Counted from the first letter of the stretch, positions 34,231 through 42,846 are shown. The stretch: DNA of 64,000 nt from Nocardioides sp. S5 (GCF_017310035.1 NZ_CP022296.1:2976001-3040000), one strand, 5' to 3'. Numbers and translations are program-made. Notes: generated by a model not told the origin, from the letters alone.

Positions 34231-35696
34231 GCGTGTTGGCGATCGACGCGGGCACCACGGGAGTCACCGCCGTGGTCGTCACCCCCGACGGTCGGATCCA
34301 GGCCAAGGGCTACCAGGAGTTCCGCCAGCACTTCCCCCAGCCGGGATGGGTCGAGCACTCGGCGGAGGAGATCTGGCAGGCCACCCTGGAGGCCACCCGC
34401 GAGGTGCTCGGCAAGGTCGACGGCTCCGAGCTCACCGCGGTCGGCATCACCAACCAGCGCGAGACGATCGTGCTCTGGGACCGCGAGACGCTCGGCTCCC
34501 CGCGCCGCGCCATCGTCTGGCAGGACCGGCGTACGGCCTCGATCTGCGACCGGCTGCGCGAGGAGGGCCACGAGGACCGCGTCGCCGAGCTGACCGGCCT
34601 CCGGCTGGACCCCTACTTCTCGGGCACGAAGCTGATGTGGCTCGCCGAGAACGAACCCCACACGTGGGCGCTCGTCGAGTCGGGGCGCTACGCCGTGGGC
34701 ACGGTCGACTCCTACCTCATCGCCCGGATGACGCGCGGCACCTGGCACGTCACGGACGTCTCCAACGCCTGCCGCACCCTGCTCTTCGACCTCGAGGCGG
34801 GCGACTGGTCCGAGGAGCTGTGCAGCCTCTTCGGGGTGCCGCGCGACGCACTGCCCGACCTGGTCCCCAACTGGGGCGAGGTCGCCCCCACCGACCCGAA
34901 GTCCTTCCTCGGCCTGTCGCTGCCGATCGCGGGGATCGCCGGCGACCAGCAGTCGGCGCTCTTCGGCCAGACCTGCTTCGCCGACGGCGAGTCGAAGTGC
35001 ACCTACGGCACCGGCTCCTTCATCCTCACCAACACCGGTTCGTCGGTCGTGCGCAGCGATGCCGGGCTGCTGTCGACCGCCGCCTGGCGCTCCCCCGAGG
35101 GTGAGATGACGTACGCCCTCGAGGGCGCGATCTTCGTGACCGGGTCGGCGGTGCAGTGGCTGCGTGACGGCCTGCAGATCGTCGGCAACGCCGCCGAGAC
35201 CGCCGCCATCGCGCAGACGGTCGATGACACCGACGGCGTGGTGTTCGTGCCGGCGCTGACCGGTCTCGGTGCTCCGCACTGGGACCCGCACGCGCGCGGG
35301 ATGATCATCGGCATCACCCGCGGCACGACGCGCGCGCACCTGGTGCGCGCCACCCTCGAGGCGATCGCCTTCGAGGTGCGCGACGTGCTGGAGACCCTGC
35401 CCGAGCTGACCACGCTTCGCGTGGACGGCGGCGCGGCCGCCAACGACCTGCTCTGCCAGTTCCAGGCCGACCAGGTCGGGCGCGCGGTGGAGCGGCCCGA
35501 GATCGTGGAGACCACCGCCCTGGGCGCGGCCTTCCTCGCCGGGCTGGGCACGGGCGTGTGGGGCTCGACGGACGACCTGCGCGAGACCTGGGCACTCGAC
35601 CGACGCTTCGAGCCCGGCGGCGACCGCGGGGCGCTCGACGCGTCGTACGCGCTGTGGAGCCGGGCCGTCGAGCGCGCGAAGGGCTGGACGGAGTAG
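34227..35696 (+). CDS. glpK: Glycerol kinase (FGGY family)
   Basis: A 489-residue kinase phosphorylating glycerol to sn-glycerol 3-phosphate. Key segments are LAIDAGTTGVTAVV (phosphate 1), GITNQRETIVLWD, VWQDRR (substrate Arg), GTVDSYLIARMT, AGIAGDQQSALFGQ (catalytic Asp region), YGTGSFILTNTG, PALTGLGAPHWDP and RVDGGAAANDLLCQFQAD. No glpF or glpD is adjacent. The usual E. coli allosteric or PTS phosphorylation residues cannot be judged here. It is translationally coupled to the DUF1028 gene and converges on the coiled-coil gene. Confidence 0.93.
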   Translation: MSVLAIDAGTTGVTAVVVTPDGRIQAKGYQEFRQHFPQPGWVEHSAEEIWQATLEATREVLGKVDGSELTAVGITNQRETIVLWDRETLGSPRRAIVWQDRRTASICDRLREEGHEDRVAELTGLRLDPYFSGTKLMWLAENEPHTWALVESGRYAVGTVDSYLIARMTRGTWHVTDVSNACRTLLFDLEAGDWSEELCSLFGVPRDALPDLVPNWGEVAPTDPKSFLGLSLPIAGIAGDQQSALFGQTCFADGESKCTYGTGSFILTNTGSSVVRSDAGLLSTAAWRSPEGEMTYALEGAIFVTGSAVQWLRDGLQIVGNAAETAAIAQTVDDTDGVVFVPALTGLGAPHWDPHARGMIIGITRGTTRAHLVRATLEAIAFEVRDVLETLPELTTLRVDGGAAANDLLCQFQADQVGRAVERPEIVETTALGAAFLAGLGTGVWGSTDDLRETWALDRRFEPGGDRGALDASYALWSRAVERAKGWTE

Positions 35697-35709
35697 CCCG
35701 GGCGGATCG

Positions 35710-36615
35710 CTACAGGCGCTCGCGCGCGGCGCGGGCCGTCTCCACCTCGGCCGTCGCAGCGACGACGGCCTCCTGGGCCTCCTCCTGCAGCGCCTGCGCC
35801 TCGTCGAGCTCGTCGTCGACCTCCTCGACCTCGGCCTCGAGGTCGGCCATCCGGGCGCGCAGCTCGTCGATCTCCGCCTGGAGCTGCAGCGTCCGCGCCC
35901 GCAGCTTCTCGACCGTGCGACGCGTGGAACGGTGCTCCTTCTCGGCCTCCCCCAACGCAGCGCGCGCCTCGGCGACGCGCGCGTCGGCGGCCGCCCGCGC
36001 CTTCTTGTCGGCGTCCGGGTCGGGCACGACGTGCAGCTGGGGCCGGCGCGCGGGGTCCGGCGGGGCCGCGGGCCGGGCGGTGGCGCTGAAGCCGAGGGCC
36101 TCCGGCACGGCGACCGCGCCGCCCAGGTCCAGGTCGCCGAGACCGGTGGCGGCGATCGCCGTGACGAGCAGCCCGCTGCGCACCGCCTTCGCCGCGTCGG
36201 GCTCCAGCATGGCCGCGGTCAGCGTCGCCTCGACCTGGTCGGCGACCGCCTGCGTGGTCTTCACGCCCTCCTCGCGCGCCATCCGCCGCGCGGTGGTGGT
36301 CACCGATGCCGTCAGCTGGCGACGCTGCTTGGTGAACTCCTTCAGCTGTGCGGCGTCGAGGTTGTCCTGCGCGTCACGCAGGGCGACGCCGACGGCGAGC
36401 ACCTGGTCGACCTGGTCGGGGTCTCGCCGGACCAGCAGGTTCACCACCCAGGCCGCGACCGAGGCCTTGCGCAGGCCCTTGATCGCCGCCGCGAGGTGCT
36501 TGTCGGCCTTGTGCTCCTTGGCCAGGGCGTCGCGCGCGGGCGTGAAGTCGGCGAGCGGGAGCGCGTAGAGGTCGTCGGCGATCTCCAGCAGCGGGTCGTG
36601 CCTGGTCTCCGGCAT
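35710..36615 (-). CDS. Hypothetical coiled-coil protein
   Basis: A 301-residue actinobacterial protein without a recognised catalytic domain. The N-terminal half is helical (FTPARDALAKEHKADKHLAAAIKGLRKASVAAWVVN). A Pro-rich linker (about 178-195) leads to a long heptad-rich coiled coil (about 200-300), with many Glu/Ala/Leu repeats. ATG at 36615, leaderless behind TAGGAT with 6 nt. A scaffold or DNA/RNA-associated role is possible but unsupported. Confidence 0.7.
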   Translation of the reverse strand: MPETRHDPLLEIADDLYALPLADFTPARDALAKEHKADKHLAAAIKGLRKASVAAWVVNLLVRRDPDQVDQVLAVGVALRDAQDNLDAAQLKEFTKQRRQLTASVTTTARRMAREEGVKTTQAVADQVEATLTAAMLEPDAAKAVRSGLLVTAIAATGLGDLDLGGAVAVPEALGFSATARPAAPPDPARRPQLHVVPDPDADKKARAAADARVAEARAALGEAEKEHRSTRRTVEKLRARTLQLQAEIDELRARMADLEAEVEEVDDELDEAQALQEEAQEAVVAATAEVETARAARERL

Positions 36616-36624
36616 GGCTCGATC

Positions 36625-37080
36625 CTAGGGAGCGGCGTACTCGAGCTCGGTGGGGAAGGGTGGCCACGGGCACTCCTGGCTCGTCCCGCTGGGTCGCCAG
36701 CCGCACGACTCGTAGAGCGCCCGCGCCCGGCCGTTGTCCGCCAGCACCCACAGCCGGCGGGCACCCGCGGCCTCGGCCCGGGCGAAGCCCTCGCGTCCCA
36801 GGCCGCTGCCCCAGTGGTCCGGCCGCACGGCCAGGTGGCGCAGGCTGCTGCCGTCGTGCGCTGCCAGGGCGACCAGCCCGGCGTCGTCCTCGACGACCTC
36901 CACGACGACCTCCGGGTCGTCGAGGAGCAGCACCCACCGCGCCAGCACGTCGTCGTCGGGGTAGGGCAGGGCGCCGAAGACGTGCGCGAGCCCGGCGCGG
37001 CTGGCCGCGCGCTCGAGGTCGCGCAGCGCGACCACGTCGTCCGAGGTGGCGCGGCGCCACTGCCTGCGGGCCGACGTCAC
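36625..37080 (-). CDS. GNAT-family N-acetyltransferase
   Basis: A 151-residue acetyltransferase. Motif A is LRHLAVRPDHWGSGLGREGFARAEAAGA, with the acetyl-CoA pyrophosphate loop (RPDHWGSGLG), then RLWVLADNGRARALYESCGW (motif B). It transfers acetyl groups from acetyl-CoA to an unidentified amine. The GTG at 37080 overlaps the arylamine acetyltransferase stop (GTGA), so the two acetyltransferases are coupled. Confidence 0.85.
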   Translation of the reverse strand: MTSARRQWRRATSDDVVALRDLERAASRAGLAHVFGALPYPDDDVLARWVLLLDDPEVVVEVVEDDAGLVALAAHDGSSLRHLAVRPDHWGSGLGREGFARAEAAGARRLWVLADNGRARALYESCGWRPSGTSQECPWPPFPTELEYAAP

Positions 37081-37979
37081 GGGCGGCCCGCCTCGTCCCA
37101 CGCGCGGTGCGACGCCAGCGCGTGCTCCCACAGGCCGGACCACTCCTCGGAGGTCACGTCGGCCACGGGCAGCAGGAGGTCGTCGACCAGCGCGCCGCGC
37201 CAGTCGTCGTACGACGTCAGGTCGCGCGCCTCACGACCCGTCGGGGTCGTCACCTGCTGCACGAGGTTGCGCACGGCCCGCTGCACGCCCCGCTCGATGC
37301 GCTGCACCACGACGAAGCGACGGAAGGGCGACTCGTCGGCCGTGGTCAACCAGCGGTGCGACTCGGCGACGGCGTCGGCGGAGTGGTCGCGCGACGTCAC
37401 CACGACGCCGCGCAGGCCCCCGTCCGGGAAGTGGTGGTAGGTCCACGCAGCAGGACCGGTGGGACGCCCGGCGGCCTGCGCGCCGAAGCCGGCGCCGATC
37501 CGGAAGGTCCAGCCGTCCACCTCGTGCTCACCCCGCACGAGCGGCAGCGGCTCGGCGAAGCCCTCCCCCAGACCGGCGTCGACCCACCAGTGACCACCGG
37601 GGTTGCCGGTCGACGGCAGCCCCGACACGACCAGGACGAGGTGATTCAGGCGCGTGCCGAGCTCGTCCTCGGGACGCGTCCAGACGTGGCCGTGCCGGCG
37701 ACTCACTGCGAACCCGAGCGCCGTCAGCAGCGTCTCCAGCGCGGCGTTCTGCTGGAAGCAGTAGCCGACGCGCGCCCCGGACGCCGCCCGGGCGACAGCC
37801 GAGGCCGGATCGGCCGGGTCGGGCCGGTCGAGCATCGTGGAGAGGTTGTCGTAGGGGATCCGCGCGACGTGCGCACGGTGCAGCTCCTGCAGCCCGGCCA
37901 GTCCTACCGCCGGAGGTGCGTCGAGGCCGATCCTGGCGAGGTAGCGCTCGAGGAGCTCCTCCGGTGCCGTGCCGTCCAT
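37077..37979 (-). CDS. Arylamine N-acetyltransferase
   Basis: A 300-residue NAT-family enzyme. The catalytic triad is recognisable: Cys in RVGYCFQQNAAL (around residue 75), His in RLNHLVLVV, and Asp in WWVDAGLGEGFAEPLPL. The Glu normally found two residues after the Cys (CYEQN) is Gln here. It acetylates aromatic amines or hydrazines from acetyl-CoA. The ATG at 37979 has GGAGG 5 nt upstream. It precedes the GNAT gene with overlap and is divergent from the small secreted peptide. Confidence 0.88.
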   Translation of the reverse strand: MDGTAPEELLERYLARIGLDAPPAVGLAGLQELHRAHVARIPYDNLSTMLDRPDPADPASAVARAASGARVGYCFQQNAALETLLTALGFAVSRRHGHVWTRPEDELGTRLNHLVLVVSGLPSTGNPGGHWWVDAGLGEGFAEPLPLVRGEHEVDGWTFRIGAGFGAQAAGRPTGPAAWTYHHFPDGGLRGVVVTSRDHSADAVAESHRWLTTADESPFRRFVVVQRIERGVQRAVRNLVQQVTTPTGREARDLTSYDDWRGALVDDLLLPVADVTSEEWSGLWEHALASHRAWDEAGRP

Positions 37980-38141
37980 GTCGTCCTCCTCCGCGCTCCG
38001 CCGTACGTCTGCCGCCGCAACGTACCCGCAGAGGGGCGTCGGGCCGGGGCGTACCCCATATCGGGGTTGAGCCACTTCTGCGCCGGTGTTCAGGTGGAGA
38101 CAGTCCCCGGACCAGGGGTCGTTCGACAGGGGTGAAGACAG

Positions 38142-38267
38142 ATGCGCCGACTCGTTCTCTCGTGCCTGGCCACGCTGCTCGCGGTGCTGGGACTGAGTGC
38201 TGCCAGCTCGCAGGCGAGGTCCGAGGCGAGCGCGCCGCATCCCGGGACGAGCGTCGGCGTCGGCTGA
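38142..38267 (+). CDS. Small secreted peptide (41 aa)
   Basis: An ORF of 41 codons that starts ATG at 38142 with AGGGG nine bases upstream. The N-terminus MRRLVLSCLATLLAVLGLSA is a classic short signal sequence, with likely cleavage near SSQA, leaving a mature peptide of about 16 residues rich in Ser, Ala and Gly. It stands alone on the plus strand between the divergent NAT gene and the convergent LuxR-type regulator. The function is unknown. The signal-peptide shape and ribosome site favour a real gene; the shortness leaves doubt. Confidence 0.5.
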   Translation: MRRLVLSCLATLLAVLGLSAASSQARSEASAPHPGTSVGVG

Positions 38268-38284
38268 CCCGGCGCGGCCCTGCG

Positions 38285-38932
38285 TCAGGCAGGGCCTTCG
38301 TCGAGGCCGTGCTCGATGGCCCAGCGGGTGAGCTGGACGCGGTTGTTCATCTGCAGCTTGCGCAGCGTGTTCTGGACGTGGTTCTGCACCGTGCGGTGCG
38401 AGAGCACCAGCCGCGCGGCGATCTGCTTGTAGCTCATGCCGGTGGCGACCATCTTGAGGATCTCGGTCTCGCGCTCGGTGAGCTGGTCGCGAGGGTCGTC
38501 GGCCGGACCGTCGGCGATGCGGCGGAACTCGCCGAGGACCAGCCCGGCGAGGCCGGGCGTGAAGACGGTGTCGCCGTCGGCGACACGGGTGACCGCGTCG
38601 ATGAGCTCGGCGCTGGACGCAGACTTCACCAGGTAGCCGGTGGCACCGGCCTTGATCGCCTCGAGGACGTCGGCCTGCTCGCCGCTCGCCGACAGGATCA
38701 GCACCCGCGCGGTCGGGTCGTGCTCGAGCATCATGCTCGTGACCTGCACCCCGCTGTGGTCCGGCAGCTGGAGGTCGAGCACGACGACCTGCGGCGCGGA
38801 CGCGGGGAAGCGCGCCATCGCCTCACGGCCGTTGGACGCGACCGCCACGACGTCGTGCCCGGCGGCCTGCAGGTCGCGCTCGACGGCATCGCGCCACATC
38901 GGGTGGTCGTCGACCACCATCACCCTCACCAT
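38285..38932 (-). CDS. NarL/LuxR-type response regulator
   Basis: A 215-residue regulator with a receiver domain: VMVVDDHPMWRD acidic pocket, phospho-acceptor Asp in VVVLDLQLPDHSG (about residue 54), and Lys in GYLVKSAS. The C-terminal LuxR HTH is LTERETEILKMVATGMSYKQIAARLVLSHRTVQNHVQNTLRKL. It has a GGAGGGGGAG ribosome site. Its likely partner is the histidine kinase at 39483-40637, separated only by a flavin-reductase-like gene; the pair resembles MacRS-type systems. Confidence 0.9.
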   Translation of the reverse strand: MVRVMVVDDHPMWRDAVERDLQAAGHDVVAVASNGREAMARFPASAPQVVVLDLQLPDHSGVQVTSMMLEHDPTARVLILSASGEQADVLEAIKAGATGYLVKSASSAELIDAVTRVADGDTVFTPGLAGLVLGEFRRIADGPADDPRDQLTERETEILKMVATGMSYKQIAARLVLSHRTVQNHVQNTLRKLQMNNRVQLTRWAIEHGLDEGPA

Positions 38933-38968
38933 GGCTCCCCCTCCGAAGTTGAGGAGATCGTAGACCTC

Positions 38969-39478
38969 CTAGTCACCCGGAGGGAGGTAACGACCCCGCC
39001 GGTGGACGAGCGGCGCGTCGTCGTCGCCGACCTCGACCTCGCGCAGCACGCAGGTCACCAGTCGCGACCACCCGACCTCGACGTCCTGCTCGACCTCCAC
39101 CGTGGCCCACGTGGTCGCGTGCGCCAGGCGCGGGCCGTGGTCGGTCCACTCCCACCCGGTGGTCCGCCACGGGCCGCCGGGCGCAGGTGCGGTGCCCGCG
39201 AAGACGTCGGCCAGGTCGCGGTCCGGCCAGCCGAGCACCTGGACGACCCCGCGTCCGGTCCCGAGCAGCACGTCGGTGAGGTCGGCGTCGGGGTCGAGCA
39301 GACCCAGCACCCGACCGGGCTCGCCGCCCGCCACCAGCCACGACGACACCGTCAGCCCGGCCCGGTCGTCGTCGGAGGTGCCGGCCGTCCACAGCGACAC
39401 GGTTGCGCCGATCCGTCCGCGCAGGCGGCGTACGGGGTCGTCGGGGGTCGGGAACGGGTGGCCCGGGTGGATGGTCAC
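38969..39478 (-). CDS. Flavin-reductase-like (FMN-binding split-barrel) protein
   Basis: A 169-residue protein that reads like the flavin reductase domain: RGRIGATVSLWTAGTSDDDRAGLTVSSWLVAGGEPGRVLGLLDPDADL matches the N-terminal FMN-binding split barrel, with TVSS in the usual place. It may reduce flavin or bind FMN. It lies between histidine kinase and response regulator genes, four bases after the former, which suggests co-transcription. It also has TAGCGT 6 nt before its GTG. A redox-sensing accessory to the two-component pair is an inference. Confidence 0.65.
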   Translation of the reverse strand: MTIHPGHPFPTPDDPVRRLRGRIGATVSLWTAGTSDDDRAGLTVSSWLVAGGEPGRVLGLLDPDADLTDVLLGTGRGVVQVLGWPDRDLADVFAGTAPAPGGPWRTTGWEWTDHGPRLAHATTWATVEVEQDVEVGWSRLVTCVLREVEVGDDDAPLVHRRGRYLPPGD

Positions 39479-39482
39479 CCGT

Positions 39483-40637
39483 TCACGCTAGCGGGACCGT
39501 CAGCTCCCACTCGGTCCCCCACGACCCGCTCTGGACCGTCGCGGTGCCACCGAGCTCCTCGATGCGGCCCGCGATCGACGACACCACGCCCAGCCGTCCC
39601 TCCGCAGCCGCTTCCCGGAGGCGCCCCGGGTCGATGCCGGGGCCGTCGTCACGCACCGAGACCGTGATCTCGTCGCGACCCGCCTGCGCCAGCACCCACG
39701 CAGCCGCACCGTCGCCCGCGTGCGCCGCGACGTTGTCCAGGCACGCGCGCACGGCCGCGACGGTCTCGGACACCACGTGCGCGTCGACGAGCACCGCACC
39801 TCCCGGCGTGGCCACCTCGACGCGCACCGGGTGCGCGGTCGCCATCGCCTCCAGCGCCCCGGCCAGGTCGACCCGGCCGCCGGTGGCCGCCGGCACGGTG
39901 TCCTGCTGGCGGATGAGCGAGCGCAGGCTCCTCTCCTGCTCCCCCGCGAGCCTGCCGAGCTCGGCCCACTCCCCGCCGGCCGCCGCCCCGCGCCGCTGCG
40001 TCATCGCCAGCACCTGGAGCACCCCGTCGTGCACGGCTCGCGCCAGCCGGGTGCGCTCCTCCGCGGCCGCGGCCGCGCGCTCGGCGGCGTCACGCTCGCG
40101 CGCCATCCGCTGGAGCGAGGCGCACATGAAGCCGACGATCGGCCCCCCGATGAGGATCAGGAAGACGTTGCCGTAGATGCCCTGGTCGACCTCCGAGCGC
40201 GGCAGGAGGTCGGAGGCGGCGATGAGGACGGCGGCGACGAGGCCGCCGCGCCAGTGCCAGTGGATGGCCCAGGCAAGCAGGGCGCCCATCACCCAGAAGC
40301 CCGGGATGGTGACGTTGAAGTCGGGCGACTTCACCCACGGCGTCACCGCCATCGCAGCCAGCACGATGGCCAGGTCGACGAGCAGCAGCGCAGGCGTACG
40401 CCGTGCGCGGTCGTGGTAGAGCCAGATCGCGACGCCCGTCCAGAGGGCGAGCGTTACCACGATCGCCAGGCCGACCGTGGGGTGGTCGAAGTTGTCGCGG
40501 CGGTAGGCGTTGAGGCCGACCATGTTGAGCGTGACCACCACACGCACCAGCGCGAGCGCTGCGTAGAGCCGGTCCTCGACGGCGAAGGCCGAGTCGGTCC
40601 GCGGCTCCGCTGCCGGCGACCCCCCGCGCGTGGTCAG
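39483..40637 (-). CDS. Membrane sensor histidine kinase (MacS-like)
   Basis: A kinase of about 384 residues. Five to six N-terminal TM segments (LYAALALVRVVVTLNMVGL onward) form a DUF5931-type sensor, followed by a HisKA_3 dimerisation helix with RLARAVHDGVLQVLAM and a HATPase with VRACLDNVAAHAGDG and VSVRDDGPGIDPGRL. No ATG, GTG or TTG exists in frame near the expected start. A CTG at 40637 overlaps the plsC stop as CTGA and gives a full first TM helix; the next GTG (40547) would cut into that helix. The start is therefore provisional. It likely signals to the LuxR-type regulator downstream. Confidence 0.82.
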   Translation of the reverse strand: MTTRGGSPAAEPRTDSAFAVEDRLYAALALVRVVVTLNMVGLNAYRRDNFDHPTVGLAIVVTLALWTGVAIWLYHDRARRTPALLLVDLAIVLAAMAVTPWVKSPDFNVTIPGFWVMGALLAWAIHWHWRGGLVAAVLIAASDLLPRSEVDQGIYGNVFLILIGGPIVGFMCASLQRMARERDAAERAAAAAEERTRLARAVHDGVLQVLAMTQRRGAAAGGEWAELGRLAGEQERSLRSLIRQQDTVPAATGGRVDLAGALEAMATAHPVRVEVATPGGAVLVDAHVVSETVAAVRACLDNVAAHAGDGAAAWVLAQAGRDEITVSVRDDGPGIDPGRLREAAAEGRLGVVSSIAGRIEELGGTATVQSGSWGTEWELTVPLA

Positions 40638-41386
40638 GACGCCTTCTGCTCCGGCCCGCTGCCGGCCTTGTCCCGCTCGACCTGCTCTGCGGCCGCCTTG
40701 CGGGCCTTCTCCTTGTCGAGCTCCTTGGCCTTGCTGGCGTAGAGGTCGACGTACTCCTGGCCCGAGAGCCGCATGATCTCGTACATGATCTCGTCGGTGA
40801 TCGAACGCAGGATGTAGCGGTCGTTCTCCATCCCGGCGTAGCGCGAGAAGTCGAGCGGCTTGCCGAACCTCACCACCGGACGCGTCCACGACCCGTAGAC
40901 CTTGCCTGCCGGTGCGACCACGTCGGTGCCGACGACCGCGCACGGGATCACCGGTGCACCGGTCTCGAGCGCGAGGCGGGCGACGCCGGTCTTGCCGCGG
41001 TAGAGCTTGCCGTCGTGCGAGCGGGTGCCCTCGGGGTAGATCCCGAAGAGGTCGCCCTCGGCGAGGATCTTCATCGCGGACTTCATGGCCCCTTCAGCGG
41101 CGTTGGCGCCGGAGCGGTCGATCGGCACCTGGCCGGCGCCGGAGAAGAACTTCTTCTGGAACCAGCCCTTGATGCCGGGCGAGGTGAAGTACTCCGCCTT
41201 GGCCACGAAGGTGACGCGCCGGTTGAGCGTGAGCGGCATGAACAGCCAGTCGGCGTAGGACAGGTGGTTGCTGGCGAGGATGGCCGGACCCTCCTCCGGC
41301 ACGTGGCCGACGCCGAAGGCCTTGGGCCGGAAGACGAGTCGCAGCACCGGCCCGAGGGCGATCCACTTCAGGAACCAATAGAGCAC
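40634..41386 (-). CDS. plsC: 1-acyl-sn-glycerol-3-phosphate acyltransferase
   Basis: A 250-residue membrane-associated acyltransferase making phosphatidic acid. The catalytic HX4D is H41-LSYA-D46 in SNHLSYAD, and the substrate block is YPEGTRSHDGKLYRGKTGVARLAL. An N-terminal hydrophobic segment (MLYWFLKWIALGPVLRLVF) anchors it. The C-terminus is a charged helix (ELDKEKARKAAAEQVERDK). It corresponds in order to Rv2182c. The GTG at 41386 has TAGTCT 6 nt upstream, and that hexamer overlaps the stop codon of the preceding hydrolase gene. Confidence 0.9.
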   Translation of the reverse strand: MLYWFLKWIALGPVLRLVFRPKAFGVGHVPEEGPAILASNHLSYADWLFMPLTLNRRVTFVAKAEYFTSPGIKGWFQKKFFSGAGQVPIDRSGANAAEGAMKSAMKILAEGDLFGIYPEGTRSHDGKLYRGKTGVARLALETGAPVIPCAVVGTDVVAPAGKVYGSWTRPVVRFGKPLDFSRYAGMENDRYILRSITDEIMYEIMRLSGQEYVDLYASKAKELDKEKARKAAAEQVERDKAGSGPEQKAS

Positions 41387-41395
41387 GGGCCGAGA

Positions 41396-42226
41396 CTATC
41401 CCTGCTGCTCGGCGGTGACCCGCTCGATGAACTCCGCCGACTCCGCGAAGATCCGCGGGGCGTCGTTGTCGAGGGTGGCGACGTGATAGCTGTCCTCGAG
41501 CACGCGCTCCTCGAAGTCCTTCGAGGACAGGCCGGCGTTGAGCGCGCGCGAGGACGAGATGTCCACGACGTGGTCCTCGGCCGAGCGGAAGAACAGCACC
41601 GGGATCGTGATCCGCGGCAGGTCGCGACGCAGCTCGGCGTAGCCGGCGAACATCGAGGCGGCCGCCTTCAGGGGCGTCGTGGGGTAGCCGTGCTCGTCCG
41701 CTCCGGGCTTCTTGATGTCGTTCGCGATCCCGGGGAAGCCGGGCACGAGGTGCTTGAGCGCCGGCAGCAGCTTGACGTCCTTGCGCAGCGTGTCGACGGC
41801 GGCGTTGACGATCACGATGCCGGCGAGCTGGTCGCCGTGGTCGGCCGCCAGGCGCAGGCACAGCGCGCCGCCCATGGACAACCCGACGGCGACGACCGCG
41901 TCGTTCTCCGCCGCCAGCTTGTCGAGCGCGCCCTCGACGGTGGCGACCCAGTCCGCCCACGTCACCTTGTTGAGGTCCTGCCAGCGCGTCCCGTGCCCCG
42001 GCAGCAGCGGCATCTCGACCGCGTAGCCGCGGGCGGCGAGGTCCTCGGCCCAGGGCCGCATGGAGACCGGGTTGCCGGTGAAGCCGTGCTGCACCAGTAC
42101 GCCGATGCGGCGCCCGCCGGTGAGCTCGGGCCTGGCGGCGGTGGACATCGGAGCGACCAGTGCGGGGTCGAGGGGCGCCTCCTGGGCGCCACGGAAGGGG
42201 ATCCTCACGCGCACAGTGTGCACCAC
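41396..42226 (-). CDS. Alpha/beta hydrolase (carboxylesterase / monoacylglycerol lipase type)
   Basis: A protein of up to 276 residues with an alpha/beta-hydrolase fold. LVQHGFTGNPVSM forms the oxyanion region, GLSMGGALCL holds the nucleophile Ser, FFRSAEDHVV the Asp and DSYHVATLD the His. It likely hydrolyses acyl esters such as monoglycerides, which fits its position just before plsC. Several in-frame GTGs (42226, 42223, 42214, 42208) make the exact start uncertain, and GGAG lies close upstream of the first. Confidence 0.87.
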   Translation of the reverse strand: MVHTVRVRIPFRGAQEAPLDPALVAPMSTAARPELTGGRRIGVLVQHGFTGNPVSMRPWAEDLAARGYAVEMPLLPGHGTRWQDLNKVTWADWVATVEGALDKLAAENDAVVAVGLSMGGALCLRLAADHGDQLAGIVIVNAAVDTLRKDVKLLPALKHLVPGFPGIANDIKKPGADEHGYPTTPLKAAASMFAGYAELRRDLPRITIPVLFFRSAEDHVVDISSSRALNAGLSSKDFEERVLEDSYHVATLDNDAPRIFAESAEFIERVTAEQQG

Positions 42227-42291
42227 TCCGGCCCCGGTTCGAGGTGCGAAACCGACTGAGGTCCTGCTGGGGGTGCGGGTACCGTTGCCGC

Positions 42292-42771
42292 GTGACGACG
42301 CCAGGCGACGAGAGCCGCACCGAGCTGGCGTGGCGCGAGATCGTCGACAACTACGGCGAGCGCGTCGTGCTGCCCGACGACGACGCGTCCGGGTCCTCGC
42401 CCGCCACCCCCTCCTCCGCCTCCTCTACCGACGCCGAGGCCGAGGCACCGGGCGGCGCAGACGCACCCCTCCCGGACCACCTCGTCGACGACGACGAGGT
42501 CGAGATCCGCGAGCGGGCGATCGCCGAGGCGGAGCGCTTCCGCCCCCCGCCCGCGCCGCCCTTCCCGGTCCCTCGGACCTGGCAGCGCGGGCTGGCCTGG
42601 GCAGGCATCTTCGTCGCCCCGCTCCTCGCCCTCGTGGTCGCGCTGTTCTCGCTGTGGGTGACACCACTGGTCGGCTGGGCGCTCGTGGGGTGGTTCGTCG
42701 GAGGGTTCGCCTACCTCGTCCACGAGATGCCGCGCGGGCGCGACCCGTGGGACGACGGCTCGCGCGTCTGA
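42292..42771 (+). CDS. Hypothetical membrane protein with acidic N-terminus
   Basis: A 159-residue actinobacterial protein of unknown family. The N-terminal half is acidic and disordered (ELAWREIVDNYGERVVLPDDD, then a Ser/Ala/Glu linker). Two TM helices follow near the C-terminus (about 100-120 and 123-142), ending HEMPRGRDPWDDGSRV. GTG at 42292 with TACCGT 6 nt upstream, a leaderless arrangement. It is divergent from the hydrolase gene. No function can be assigned. Confidence 0.72.
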   Translation: MTTPGDESRTELAWREIVDNYGERVVLPDDDASGSSPATPSSASSTDAEAEAPGGADAPLPDHLVDDDEVEIRERAIAEAERFRPPPAPPFPVPRTWQRGLAWAGIFVAPLLALVVALFSLWVTPLVGWALVGWFVGGFAYLVHEMPRGRDPWDDGSRV

Positions 42772-42846
42772 GCACTCCCCGCCGGGTGGATCAGTCCACC
42801 GGGACGGACAACCCCTCAGGAGCGGCCCGGGAGTAGGGTCACGACG

